Source: Cristatella mucedo | Taxonomy: Eukaryota; Bryozoa; Phylactolaemata; Cristatellidae | Reading direction: 5' to 3' | NCBI GenBank assembly: GCA_009760855.2 | Contig: WPIO01000001.1 | Coordinates: 23,358,001 to 23,422,000, forward strand | DNA length: 64,000 bases | Shown: piece after piece, positions 1 through 11,402 of the stretch | Position numbering within the stretch: the stretch's first letter is position 1 | How the letters are laid out: every line of letters starts with the position of its first letter | Program-made: the position numbers and the translations under genes | The notes under the pieces: model-generated | What the model was told of the DNA's origin: nothing | Database searches by the model: none | The model's input: the letters and a program-made list of their open reading frames with translations, nothing else

Positions 1-50
1 TGGGACGGCTTGACTAGTGATCTCAAAGATAGAGCACAGAGGGGAGAGAG

Positions 51-52
51 AG

Positions 53-124
<72 letters not shown>

Positions 125-140
125 CGAGAGAGAGAGAGCG
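51..140. repeat. (GA)n microsatellite
   Basis: An almost pure GA dinucleotide run with a few interruptions (a GATAG and two GC steps near its right end). It lies in what appears to be intron 2 of the calexcitin gene. The Arg/Glu reading frames across it are a by-product of the repeat. Confidence 0.95.
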
Positions 141-840
141 CATGCGGAAGAAAGGAAAACGGGAGGCCACGCTTGTAATGGTTTCGGAGGGTGGACAGAG
201 GACGACGTTCGAGCCTAATAGGTCAAGCCGGGAACGACGAGAGCTTGAGGAGCGATTCTCCAGCGCGTGGGGGAGACCTGGGTCTGGAAGCTTGAGCGCT
301 TTCGGGCCACTAAGAAGCAGGAGAGAGTGGCGAGACCTACCGAGTTCTTGTCGGCATGTCTCTTAAGACCATCCCAAACCAGTTTCAGCGAGTCGATGGC
401 ATGCTTTTTCTTCGAGCTGCCAGCTGCCCAGCCGTTCAGTTCGCTGATTTTCTACGAAAGACGACAGCGGCAGCGTAATGTAGTCGATTTTATTTGTTAC
501 TCCGCCGTACCTGTATCCAAATTTTAGCTAGGTCGCCAATGCGGTCTGACTGCTCTGAGCTGCGGTCTGACTGCTCTGAGCCTTTGAGGCAGGTTCCAAC
601 AATAATTGTCAAGCAAATTAATTCCTACATAGCACTTTCAAGTAAAGCTAGCCCGCCTGCTTATCAAGTAGCTCAGAGTCGCTCTGGCTGGCCTAGCGGG
701 CGACCTCAAAGGTGGCCTAACGGTCTCCACCGATCGATAAATGCTCACCCTGACGATACTGCCGCTGTAGAAAGGTCCAACTTAACCTTTCTCACGCCGC
801 CTTTGGTCTCCCACGAGCCGAATGCCTAATTGTCAAAGAG
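141..840. other. Unassigned intronic sequence
   Basis: No exon, RNA gene or known repeat was recognised. It holds one small tandem duplication, a 21-base unit at 541-561 repeated at 562-582 with one mismatch at the end. It lies downstream of calexcitin exon 2 on the minus strand, so it is probably intronic. Confidence 0.4.
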
Positions 841-2960
841 CGCTCTGAGCACGGAGCAGCCCCCAGGATGGTGGCCCTCGCACGATCTAAAGCTCGCCTT
901 CCGTTCAGCACCGCGAGCGCGGCTCGTAGAGGACGCAAAGCTAGTGCTGTAAAGGGGCGCACTTCGCCCTCTATTAAACCCTCGCCGAGCCCTCGCTACC
1001 CGCGCCGCGCCAGCGTCTGCTCTGTACGCAGACGCCCGCGCATTCGGGCGAGCCGGCGCGTCTTCCAGTTCGCACAGTCTGCACGGCGAGGAGCACTCGG
1101 CACGCGCCGGCACGCCGACCGCCGGCCTCGCGCGTGCAAGAGCCGCTTACGCTTACGCGAAACTGCTCTGCGGCAGCCCGCGACGCCGAGCTATGTATCG
1201 CGGACAGACCACAGCCGCGGCTGTGCGCCCGGCCCCCGCCGTCGGAAGCAGATCGCCGAGTCGCGCTCGAGGCCAAGGCGCGTGCCGCCCCAGCTGACGC
1301 CGCACGCCGGCCGACCGCGCTCGACAGCGGATCGCCGCAGCGGATCAGCGCAGCGGTTCCTCCGGTCGCTAGACAGGACAGGACGTGACAGGACATTAAA
1401 GGGCGTTCGACCGGTCTCTCGCGGGCCTCCCCCGATGGCGAGCGGAGCTTATCGAAGCCGAGCGCCGCGGGCATTGTTTAGAAGCGCTGGCTAATCAGCG
1501 GCTCGCCGCCATCTTTTCTTGTAATCTTTCCGGGTGCTCTCGTCTAGTGGCCGCTCCTGGCGATAGCCGGCGTCTGCGACCCGCCTCGCACTGCCCTCGC
1601 TGCGAGCGAGGAGTCCGCGTCGCGTGCTGCGCTCGCTCGCGCTCGCCGCGCACGCGGAGCTGCCGCTCAGTCGGCTCGCCGCCGGCGACGGCTGCCTCGC
1701 CCGGCTTGCGTTATTCCACGGATCGGACGGCGGTCGCCGTTCGCCGGGCCGATGAGCAGAGTCGGAGAAGAGAGTTGCGCAACCTGTGCTGACCAGGGCG
1801 GCGCCGGAAGCGACGTCCACTAATCGGCTCGACTGGACGGCCCTCGAGCGATAAGCGGGCGTCGAGCCCATTTGTTATTGTTCTCGGCCGCGGGTCAGGC
1901 CGGACGGCGCGGCGAAGAGGAACCGATTAGCGCGCGATCTCGATGGAGCAGGCGTAGATGGCTAATGGCGCAACGTAAACATTATTACAAAATTACATGC
2001 GCGTTGCTTCAGCTTACACGCCAGGTGGCGGGCCGACGTAAATGGCGATGCGAGCGCGAACCGCGACGCGAGCGTGCTCGCAGCGTCGTCGCGCGATCGC
2101 ACGTCGCAGCGGTCGCTCGTCGTCTGGCGAGGAGCGGCCGAGTCTTCGCACAGGGAAGGCGAGAAATTGGGCCACGTGCCTTTGGAATTGGGCAGGAGAC
2201 AGCCGCCCGCTCGGACGCAGCTTCGGCTGGCCGCACCCCGGACGTGCGGCTTGGAACCGGGCGAAGACCGTCGACGGCTGCCATCTGAGCGCCCTCCGAA
2301 GAATCGAGCAAACGCCGAATCGCCGTGCGCTCGCGCGCCCCCGTCGCACCGTCTTCACCGCGACGCGCTGGCCGCATGGCGCGACCGAGCCCGATCAGGA
2401 ATGCTTGGTCGCCAGCTCGCCACAGGCAGCAGCGCTGAGAATTCGCACAACCGACAGACCGCCCGGCTCTTCCTGCCGTCCTCGGCGGCCGCCGCCGCCG
2501 CCGCCTCACGCGCGGGGCTGTCCTACCGATCCGCCGCAGTGACCGCACGGCTGGCCGCTCGAGCTCTCTACTGACCGGGTGCCCGCGCCGGCCCGCCATC
2601 GGTAACGTCTCTGTCGCGCGACCGCGCACTCGGCGTCTATTCGATTCGACGCGTCCGATCAATCAGAGGAAAGGCGCTTGCCGCGAACGGGGCCGCTGAG
2701 TATTCGCGAACGCGATCCGGCTTGCGGGCTGAAATCCCAGAGGTGGGGCACGTGTATGTGCAGCCAGGCCCCGCCGCCGCCTCGGCGATGGGCGATCGCG
2801 GACGCGAACCGAAGCGCCACCTGCTGGAAAATGATGGCCGACATCCGCCACCGCCGCCGCCCTGACGCGCGGTTCTCGAGGCTACCGGTGGCCGGCTGCC
2901 GCTCTCATGCGGTCGAACGACCGGGCCAGACTGAGAGGCGGCGCGCTGCCTCTCAGTGAA
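841..2960. other. CpG-rich stretch in calexcitin intron 2
   Basis: Very GC-rich sequence with undepleted CpG and many CGCTCG/GCGAGC words. Reading frames are open on both strands only because stop codons are rare at this composition; none resembles a protein I know. A perfect YY1-type core (AAGATGGCGGC on the minus strand) lies at 1505-1515. I looked for calexcitin exon 3 here, expecting a Trp-containing helix after the first EF-hand, and did not find it. The stretch could be an internal promoter or an enhancer-like CpG island. Confidence 0.5.
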
Positions 2961-2973
2961 AAGCTGATCCTAC

Positions 2974-3153
2974 CTCGACCGCCAGCTCGAAGTCGTCCCA
3001 CTGGATGACGCCGTCCCTGTTGACGTCTACAACGCATGCGAAGCACCGGTCCCGTCGACCTCGATCTCACTACGCTGGCTGCCGCTGGCGGCGCTCCTGC
3101 ACGAGCTCCGCCCACGGCGGCAGCGCCGCTCGCCCGCCGAAGCTCAGACGGCT

Positions 3154-3187
<34 letters not shown>

Positions 3188-3818
3188 GGGCGGCGGCGCA
3201 TTGTTCACAGCATTGTTTACATTGTTCACAGCGCGCGCGAGCGCCTCGGCCGGTTGCGGGCGGTCGCGAGCGGTTGCGAGCGCCTCGGCCGGTTTCGTGC
3301 CGGTTGATCGCCTCGGCCGGTTGCGAGCGCCTCGGCCGATTGCGAGCCGGTTCCGAGCGCCTCGGCCGATTGCGAGCCGGTTGCGAGCGCCTCGGCCGGT
3401 CGCGAGCGGTTGCGAGCGCCTCGGCCGATTGCGAGCCGGTTGCGAGCGCCTCGGCCGGTTGCGAGCCGGTTGATCGCCTCGGCCGGTTGCGAGCCGGTTG
3501 CGAGCGCCTCGGACGATTGCGAGCCGGTTGCGAGCGCCTCGGCCGGTTGCGAGCCGGTTGATCGCCTCGGCCGGTCGCGAGCGGTTGCGAGCGCCTCGGC
3601 CGATTGCGAGCCGGTTGCGAGCGCCTCGGCCGGTTGCGAGCCGGTTGCGACCGATTGCGAGCCGGTTTCGCGCTCGGTCGCGCTATGCGGCCAGCGCGTC
3701 GCGACGTCAATACGGTTCGAGCGGGAGAGCGCGCGCGCGCGAGCGTACCGTAGAAGGTGCCGAAAATGTGATCCAGCTTGCTTTTCTGCACGTCGCTCAG
3801 GTGTTGCGCTTTTGCCAT
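2974..3818 (-). CDS. Calexcitin-like EF-hand protein, coding exons 1-2 (partial)
   Basis: Calexcitin is a neuronal calcium- and GTP-binding protein of the sarcoplasmic calcium-binding type. Exon 1 covers 3818-3749: ATG in a strong context (ACCATGG), then MAKAQHLSDVQKSKL and an aromatic-rich helix ending IFGTFY, 23 codons plus one base, with donor G|GTACGC. Exon 2 covers 3026-2974: acceptor TTGTAG|ACGTC, 53 bases, ending at donor GAG|GTAGGA. Joining them gives residues 24-35, DVNRDGVIQWDD, an EF-hand loop with ligands at positions 1, 3 and 5, Gly at 6, Ile at 8 and Asp rather than Glu at 12, followed by FELAVE. Squid calexcitin, as I recall it, has the same layout and the same terminal Asp. 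The frame is kept across the junction. Only about 41 residues are visible of a family usually near 190; the rest should lie left of the window. Intron 1 is about 720 bases and holds a minisatellite. An arthropod calexcitin or another sarcoplasmic calcium-binding protein is the alternative. Confidence 0.85.
3151..3199. repeat. (GGC)n trinucleotide tract
   Basis: Nearly pure GGC repeat inside calexcitin intron 1. In translation it gives poly-Ala, poly-Arg or poly-Gly frames that should be ignored. Confidence 0.9.
3236..3670. repeat. GC-rich minisatellite in calexcitin intron 1
   Basis: A tandem array built from two alternating short modules, GAGCGCCTCGGCCG and a TTGCGAGCCGG-type module, giving composite units near 30 bases with TTGATC and ACGATT variants. 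About 14 composite units cover 430 bases. Copies differ by single bases and by module order, as expected for replication slippage plus unequal exchange. It sits between the splice sites of calexcitin intron 1, so the Arg/Pro-rich reading frames on both strands are not coding. Confidence 0.9.
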
Positions 3819-3957
3819 GGTAAGCGATCGAGCTACAAGTGCCGCACTCGCGCATTCGTCTCGTGCGGCACAAGCCCACGCCGAAGGGAGCGCACGAGCT
3901 CTGGCGCGCGCACGCGATGCCGGTAAGCGATCGAGCAACATCCGATCGAGCTAAAAG
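3819..3957. repeat. Repeated CGATCGAGC motif at calexcitin 5' UTR
   Basis: GGTAAGCGATCGAGC occurs at 3819 and again at 3922, and CGATCGAGCTA occurs at 3824 and 3943. The first copy directly abuts the calexcitin start codon. On the minus strand the motifs read GCTCGATCGCTTACC and lie in the presumed 5' UTR. They look like a local duplication of about 100 bases. Confidence 0.55.
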
Positions 3958-4059
3958 CGCCGGCTCCGGGCCCGCTAGCGAGCGCAGCGACGAGGCGCCT
4001 GCGGCGCGGATTGAGCGGCCTCCTCGCCAGTAATTGCGGCTCCGTCGTAGGGAGGAGGC

Positions 4060-4102
4060 CGCACGCACGCACGCTCGCACGCACACACGCACGCACGCAC
4101 GC
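4060..4102. repeat. (CGCA)n microsatellite
   Basis: Imperfect CGCA/CGCT tetranucleotide run upstream of calexcitin. Confidence 0.85.
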
Positions 4103-4341
4103 TGCCGCCGGCCCGCCGCCGGCTTTCGCGCGCTCGAATTTGGGCGCGTCTGCAGAAAGCGCCCGTCTACCCGCCCGGTGGTCGGGACGTGGCGGGTCGG
4201 GTGCGGTCTCCCCCCCCCCCCCGCGCTGGCCCCTGCAGCTGCGGCGGCGGCAGCGGCGTGCGCTACCTCGAGTGTCTTTCTGGCCGCGATCGCTCTCCTG
4301 CAGCTTGAGCGGGCAGATGCTGTCCGGAGCTCTGGCCCTTG

Positions 4342-4348
4342 TTATATA
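4342..4348 (-). promoter_or_regulatory. Candidate TATA box for calexcitin
   Basis: The minus strand reads GCGCTATATAACAAGG here, a canonical TATATAA in otherwise GC-rich DNA. It faces the calexcitin start codon at 3818, which would give a transcription start near 4315 and a 5' UTR of about 500 bases unless an upstream intron intervenes. This is a motif match only. Confidence 0.35.
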
Positions 4349-4379
4349 GCGCTCGCCACCGCGGTCCTGGGGTTACCCG

Positions 4380-7300
4380 CCGGGTCAACCGGTAGTACCG
4401 TAGTGCCCGGATGCACTTCCTCCGATTGCCGCTCGCCAGCCGTCAAACCGTTCTATCGCGAATCGAGCTGCGCGTTGTTTATTCGTGCTTCACAGGTAAA
4501 CAGCAGTCAGTGGTGCGTGGTCACAATTTCCGCGATTCTCGGTCTTTTGAATTTTGAAACTACATGCGCCGCTGCTAACTTGGCGCGGCGATTACGGTAC
4601 CGAGGGGCCGGAGGCCGCTATCGACCATATATGGTGCAGAACCGACCCTCTTGTTCGTAAATATGTTTCAACGGTGTGCTGTGCGCGGCATTGGACTGGC
4701 CTTGCACCCGTGGCAAAGGGGCAGTCGACCGCTGGACGTCGGTCTCGTTGACAGCCTCGCACCGGATCCGCCGATTTGAGTGATCGACGGGTCATGAGTG
4801 ACGATGCCTCTGGGCGCTGAGGGGTGGTTTCTAGGTTCTTCGTCAATACGAGCGTCGGCGTATCACCCGTTGCTTAGAGGTCTGTGACGCGAACACCGCA
4901 TTCCAAAAAAAAAGCTTTAGAACCTTGGATACATTGAAGGTTTGCTTTAACAGCGGCCACATCCCCCCTTGCAGTGGGCAATAAAGGTTGTCTTTTGCAG
5001 AACTCAAACTCGCGAGCTGGGTTGTCAAGTGCAGGCACCACTGGACCCGGCTCGGATAGATGACAGTCTGTCGTCCATTTCAAACCTGGGGGCCCTAGTC
5101 CGCGTCTCGTGCGTCTAAGCCACAGAAGAAGATAGCGGCAGAGCGCCGATCTCTCTATCGACCGAACGTCTCGCGCTGACAGCGTCCGTCCGCATCGCGG
5201 CGAGCGGCGATCGCTGGGCTGCGACCACCCTGCGGAACCATGTTCGAGTGGGCGCCGGAAGCGCTCTGCAAGGACAGGCGGCGGCGATCCGCGAAGCGCA
5301 CGCTCGGCGCCGAGTGAGCGCTGGGCGGCTAAGCGAAAGGGCGCGCGCGTCGCCCGTCGCCCTCGAAGCGAACGAACGCCGGTCGAGACAAACAGGCGAG
5401 CCAAATCAAATTTCTGTATAGTCTCCTCCCCCGCTTCCGCGCGGCGACGCTCGATCGAACGAGACGGCAGCCGCGGGCGGCGCCGGTGCTGCGCTGCTGC
5501 GCTTCGCGCACCTGGCGCTCACGGCGGCCAGCAGCGCCTGCACTCGGTTACGCTGGATGAGGGCGCGCGCTACTGTGGAAGCGGGGGCGGAGCGCGCGGC
5601 GCTGCGCTCCGACGCCGCCGACGGCGTGGGAGCGGCCGTGCGCGGTCGCAGTGCTCGCAGCGATCGCCGAAAGCGGCCGCCTTCTTCGGCGCGGATCTGG
5701 GCGAAGAAACCTCGCCGGGTACCAGCCGCTCCTCCGACGAGAGAGCTCCGCCACGCGGCGCCGATCCGAGAGCGGATCGGGGCCGCGAGAGCGCCGCCCG
5801 CCCGGCGCACTCGCTGCGGCGCCGATCGCGGCCGCCCCTCGCTCTGGCAAAGCCGAATAATTGATCGGGGCCGAACGCTCATTACGGACCGCTCCAAGGG
5901 GTCAGCTAGTAGAGGCGTTACCGCGGCGATCGAGGCGGTAACGATCGCCGTTGGGGCTGGGGCTGCGGCGGCGGTGGCGGGGGCGGAGGCAGACTGATAG
6001 ACGCTGTATTCTTCGGCGATGGACGACGAGCGCTCTTCCTGACCGGCAACGGCTAGCCTCGTCAACGAGACTGCCGCCAATGCTCTAATTGCGCCCGCGA
6101 ACCCGACGAACTGCGACCAGGAGTCCGCGCCTGGCTCGAGGCTTCGAGGGTTCAAGCTCGGGCGACCACGGTGGCACAGCAGCGAGTGCGCTCGCCAGCG
6201 GGCGCACTCGCTCCTTGCGATGATTAGAGACGACAGCGATCAACCTGCTGCGTTCACAGACGGGACGCCGCAGCTCTTTCAGAGTTTGTCCACTCGTTAG
6301 CGAGCAAAGGCGGCCCCAAATTGACGCCCACTCGCCATGGAATGACGCTCATTTCTTTTTTCATTCGCTGCATCCTCTCCTCTTCGCCGTCCGTCTCTTC
6401 CTCTTCCTCCCTCTCACTCTCCCTCTCTGCCTCTCCATTTTTCTTCCATCCGCTCTGTCCCTATCGCTATTTAATCGGTTCTGTCAGCAATGCCTCCTCG
6501 TATCCAACGCTTGAACGGCAAGTTTGCCACGTGCAACCCGACGCAAGCGAACTCGTTAGCTGTTATCGTCTCGCCACCAGCTTCGGCCGCGCTAAGGAAA
6601 ACATTCGCAGACTCCCGCAGCTCCTCTGTCTCCACTCAGCAAGTCCACTGTGCACTCAATAGCAACCAAACGTAGGCAGAATGCGTTGGAGGCTCCACCG
6701 CTGTCGCTCGTGAAGAGCGGCGACAAATCGTTCTGAGCGCGCGATGTGCCGAATGAGACGTTCACAGCGGCAGCTGAGCAGAGTGGCGGTCGCTTTTCGA
6801 AGGCTAGCCCTGCCGCTCGCAGCGCTTCAATAGCGCCACGCGTCAATGCCGTCTAACAAAGGAGAACGGCGCGGCGCCTATATCGGCCGCTTCCACCGAC
6901 GCCCAGCCGGTGCCGTTTCCAGCCGAGCAGCAGCGGCGGTGGCAGCGGCGGCGGCAGCTCTCGCCACGCCAGCGAGCGAGCCGCCAACGGGCGGGCAACA
7001 ATGCGCTTTGTGCGCGTCGCGTGCGAAACTGCTGCGGCCGTAAGTGCGCTCGGCCCGCGTGCTCTCAACGTTTCTACGCTCGGGGCTGGGCTGCCGTGCG
7101 TGGCGCTACCGCGCGCGCGCGATGCGGCTGGAGCTGCGCTAGGACCAAGGCGGGCGCGCCGGCGGCGGCTACTGCGGCAGCAGCTTTGCGCCCTCAGTTC
7201 TGACGGCGGCGCGGTAGAGACGCGCTAGTTGCGAGCTCAGCGGTTTAACGGGTTGCCGAAAATCGCTGCAGCGGAGAGGTCTCGAGCAAGCGGCGGATGT

Positions 7301-8285
7301 GGGCGCGAGTGGCCACTGCCCGGCGGCTCGCGTGCTGCGCCGCCGATCGCCGCGCCCGCCGCAATGTGCAGACACACTCAAGCCAGCTGCATTTACACCG
7401 GACCGTTGATCTACCTCCCTAAGACTTTCGGCCAGCCGGCCGGCTTGCCGCTTTGCCTGTCGAGTAAACGCGCTTCCGGGAAGCTATAGTGTCGCGAGCT
7501 CTTTCGAGCCATCGCTGTACGCAAGCGAATTTGCGTCAGTGTGCGGGTGCTTTTATGACGTTACAGCAGCGCGAAGGGGTCAAGAACGGCTCCGCGACAC
7601 GACGAACAGGTTTGTCGCAGCTAGTGCGGTATAGTATTGCAACTGCCTCCTGGAGAGGGAGGGGAATGTCCACCGGATAGTTGTTAAGATTTCCGGGAAA
7701 AACTGGAGTTCGCCATATGTCTGGAGAGTTTCAAATGGCAGGATGCAGCCAATGAATGAGCAAGCGAAGCTTGTCGTGGTACTCTTGGCTACCTACCTGG
7801 CAGGGGCGAGGTGAAGGCGTATTTTCTGGAGCTTTCGCTTACAGATCGACAAGCTCTAAGAATGTTCGCGAATCTCCGCGACACGCTCGTTGTCTGGTAT
7901 TTAAAAAAAACGCGGCAGTGCTGCGTCTTGTTCGAGAGTGGCTGTGCAAGCCCGGAGAGCCAGTCTCTGTTGCTTATCGGACCTGAGCATTTGTTTCAAC
8001 CGAGCCGTTCCAGCTCCGCCAAAGCCTGTAACTCTAACCTCCGAGTCATACGAGAGCGCCAAGCGGAGACGCGAAGAGCGCGTGGAAGGTACCGTAGGAC
8101 TTGCTTTGTCACATCGCGAGTCCGCACTGACGTCTCGTTTTGTGTATGGACTTGAGTCGACACAGCGGGAGGCGTCGATCTGCGACGACGGCATCGCCAG
8201 TTCATCGTTCGACGTTGTGCAAGGAGTGACTTGGCCGAAAGCGGAACTTTGTGCGCCACCAGCAGTGCTCGAGGCGGTCTTGCCA
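4380..8285. other. CpG-rich upstream region without recognised gene
   Basis: GC-rich, CpG-undepleted blocks at about 5.1-6.2 kb and 6.8-7.4 kb are separated by less GC-rich DNA, including a TC-rich stretch near 6.36-6.44 kb. Long reading frames exist on both strands (for instance minus 6155-5406), but they are Ala/Arg/Ser-rich and unrecognised. I take the region as promoter-side CpG-island DNA of calexcitin or of an unseen divergent gene. First exons that are short or non-coding would be invisible to me. Confidence 0.4.
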
Positions 8286-8289
8286 TGCT

Positions 8290-8410
8290 GGTTCGGCCCG
8301 GTGGTAAGGTGCTCGCTCCGACCTTAGGTCCTGGACTTGAGCCCCCGTGGCGTATGTGAAGCGCCTGATTGGAGATTCAGTTCTGCTGGGGGCGCTATAC
8401 GAATGAATTA
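8290..8410 (+). repeat. SINE-B copy
   Basis: The tRNA-like head carries GTGGTAAGGTGCTC (box A-like) and GGACTTGAGCCCCC (box B-like). It is followed by a body with GTGAAGCGCCTG and the LINE B-type tail GATTCAGTTCT...GGGGGCGCTATACGAAT. It belongs with the copies at 11287, 29265 and 35866. Confidence 0.75.
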
Positions 8411-9055
8411 GTATGCCACTCAACCGTGGAGTGTAGTCGGTCCGGGTAGAGGCAGTGAGTACACGCGAAAGTATTCAGAAAAAGCAAAACAATCTGACGC
8501 CGCTATGAGCAGTGACTGACGCGCCCAAACCTCGCTGTGGCTTGGGGAACAAAGAGACTTCGCGAGCGCCAAAAGCGAGCGAGTGAACAGCGGGAGAAGG
8601 CGATGAATCGTGACCAAGCCCTGTCCTCTGGTGACAATGCGACTTCCTTGAAAGCAATCGATATTTTTCAAAAATGCTTAGTCCTTTTTTTTATGGCATG
8701 CGTGGTTGACGGGACTGAGGTAAAAGTCCTGCTGGACGCCGGTACTGTCTGAAGTGCGCCTTTTGGCGGCAGACGAAAGTCTGCTCGACGGGAATCGAGC
8801 TCTTCGCTGGTCTTCAGGTCTTGCGCCAGTCTATCAGTGGTGTTCCTATGCGTGGTCGTGGTGAAACCGCGGTCAGAGAAAAAATGGAGACCGAGTAATG
8901 TGATGCATCTCGGTTTCTAACTTTACAAAGAACAAAAGCTAAGCGGATTTTACGCAGCAGAATTCTTTAAACCACACTCAAAACCATGCTACTTTCGGTA
9001 CACATTGGGTAGCCAACAGACCATCCATTTAACACAACAAAAAGAGATTGTGGAG
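8411..9055. other. No recognised feature
   Basis: Mixed-composition sequence with no coding exon, RNA gene or repeat that I can identify. Confidence 0.4.
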
Positions 9056-9720
9056 CGTAGCTGAGTCAAGAGGGCAGTTGAGGTAGTGAGGAGCATGGAA
9101 GTAGCAGCTCAATACGAGTGGAAAACAAATGCCACAGTCGGGACCAAGAGAGATTAGATGTCATTGCGTAAGAACTGTGGAAATAAAGTTTCACAGTCTA
9201 GGAACTTTCTGTCGCTAGCGGTCAATAGGCGGAGAAAAGAAACAGCTAATTTGTTATCAAAAGACAACCTAAAGGTATGAGGAGGCAGAAATGGGTGCAG
9301 CAGTTTAGGTAATTGTGAAGGAGCCAGGCCATGGCGGACCTTGTGGGTAAGTGTAAGAGTTTTGCTTTGTATTTTGTGATCAAGCGCCATCGCAGATCAT
9401 TCAGCAAAGGAGAAGTGACACTTGGTTGAGCCTCCAGGATTTGATTACTAGCCTTGCAGCCATATTCATCACCATCTGCAGAGACTTAATGGCTTATTTG
9501 GTAGCCCAGCCATGACAGAACTATACCGGTCTAGCTTAGACAGTATCCGGAAGCTAGTTGGATTCTATCAAACCACCGCGGTAGATAGTCCCTAACCTTG
9601 GACAGGGATCGAATGTGACAGCTAGCTCATTGAGACATTCTTAATGGAAATTTGAAAACTTGGTCAGGGACTGTCGCTTTGTGTTTTTGGAAAGCATGGT
9701 GAACCGAGTCACCCGCTGTC
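9056..9720 (-). mobile_element. LINE A remnant (3' part of ORF2)
   Basis: An old, 5'-truncated LINE A copy. The minus frame 9390-9154 carries LTLTHKVRHGLAPS and FPQFLRNDI, matching the C-terminal part of the full LINE A protein at 47195-49258. Flanking bases to about 9.72 kb still align by eye to the upstream ORF2 segment. Many indels and stop codons show long inactivity. Confidence 0.75.
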
Positions 9721-11285
9721 TCTCGCACAGACTTCCTTAGAATCGCTCCTGAGGGGTGAATAGAAGCAGTCACATTCTACGTCAATTATTCCGATGCCCG
9801 CAGAGTTCTATCTCAGCAGCTGTGGACCCAGTATGTGCTAGTCCAGACGCAGAGAATGAATCTACTGGTGGTTTCAGAGCTGTACTTCTAACAGGACAAT
9901 AACTGAGCAAAGCAGAAGCCAGGCGTTGATGCAACTGCAGTTCAGCCTTGAGGCACGCCCTGAGGCACTCTTGTTTGAAGGATCTAACATGTCAGATGGT
10001 GCATTTCAGAGCAAAGCGTTTATAGTCCGATAAAGTGAAATGAGATTCCGGGTTACAGCAATGAGCCTTGGGGACTAGCCGATAATCGTTTGTATCAGTC
10101 AGTTCATTGAACATGCTAAACCGGTTCCAGATTAAAATGGCGACGAAATCCATGCAGCATCCAGCCGGCACATACTTGGAGCTGATGCTGCAGCACCCAA
10201 GTCGTCAGGAAGGCTGAGAATGTGGCTGAACGCTTTGGGCATGAAACATCGTCAAGCTTGCGTGATTTCCAAAAGTGAACTAACCTGCAGCAGAGTCAGC
10301 TGAAACCGTAAGGAGTGCCGGTGCGACAGTGTCCGCGACGAATCCAGTTGCTCGGCAGGTCACAACCAGGGAGGAGCTAGCTGAGAAGCTGGAGGACCAA
10401 TCGCGATCGACAGATCGATCTGTCACCGGGCGTCACCTAAAGCTATCTTGGAAAGCTCTCGAGTGACTATAGATTTTGTGTCGATTATCGAAAGCATACA
10501 TTTATGGCACATATTTAGTGACGAGTATTTTTAACCGTACATCTCTGCACAAAGAGCAAAACCGTAGGAGACGAGTGCTGAAAGCTCCCGCTGCCCATCG
10601 CGCCTGAGCCATGAGCCAGTGCCGGCTACAGTGGATAATTCAACTATTCATCTTTGAGAAGTATGTTAACATTAGTAGCATCGTGGACGACAGGCATAAG
10701 GTAAGGCTTGATGCTGTATTGAGCTGGCGAAGGTGCGTTTTATCCGAACGTAGCCTGTCACGTTGATGATGCCATCACGTCGGACTATCTTGAGACAGTC
10801 TGCCTACGATAGAGTCACTTTGGCTCCATCGGTCACATTATGCTTTAGCAGAAAGTCACTCAACCAAAACATAACGCTTAACGCGAGTAAACTGAAACAA
10901 GCGAAGTTGGTGCGGCCTCAGTCGGCGGCTACTCTACTACGGCAGCAACAGCTCGAGAGGCGGTGCACGAACAATGCCTCGTACATACTGTTATGTCGAT
11001 GCCAACTGTCGGTGTCGGTTTCGTGCTAGTGTCCGAGACCGCCAATTATCCTTCCATATATGCAGGTAGCATCTACTTGTGAGAAGGACAGTATGCAGGC
11101 TGGTGCCCCCAGTAGCAGCTGGAATTGCTATCGGTGAGCCTCTCGGGATTCGTCCGGTCAAGACCTCCGCCCACAGCGAGACAATCTTCGAGTCTTCCAA
11201 CCCGACGGGGAATCGGTCTACATGCTCAACGGACTTGTGCCGTGCCTTCTCTCAACAGGGCTGCGGCGAGCGGTCCCATCAGCTC
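9721..11285. other. No recognised feature
   Basis: No supported exon or repeat. Reading frames are short and unrecognised. Probably intron or intergenic DNA. Confidence 0.4.
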
Positions 11286-11286
11286 T

Positions 11287-11402
11287 GATTTGACCCAATG
11301 GTAAGGTGCTCGCCCAAAATATCCTAGGCCGTAGACTCGAGCTGTGCGGCATATTTATATCGCTTGGATTGGCGATTTAGTTCCCGTAGGTCGAAATATC
11401 AA
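11287..11402 (+). repeat. SINE-B copy (diverged)
   Basis: It aligns with the 8290 copy through CAATGGTAAGGTGCTCGCC, GTAGACTCGAGC and the tail TCGCTTGGATTGGCGATTTAGTTCC. The stem-loop is more decayed than in other copies. Confidence 0.65.

Noticed and set aside
3144..4092. ORFs of 265 and 288 codons on the minus strand
   Set aside because: They run through the intron minisatellite. Only the short exon 1 segment (3818-3749) within one of them is real coding sequence.
5406..6155. 249-codon minus ORF
   Set aside because: Ala/Arg/Ser-rich, overlapped by open frames on the other strand, no domain recognised; expected in CpG-rich DNA where stop codons are rare.
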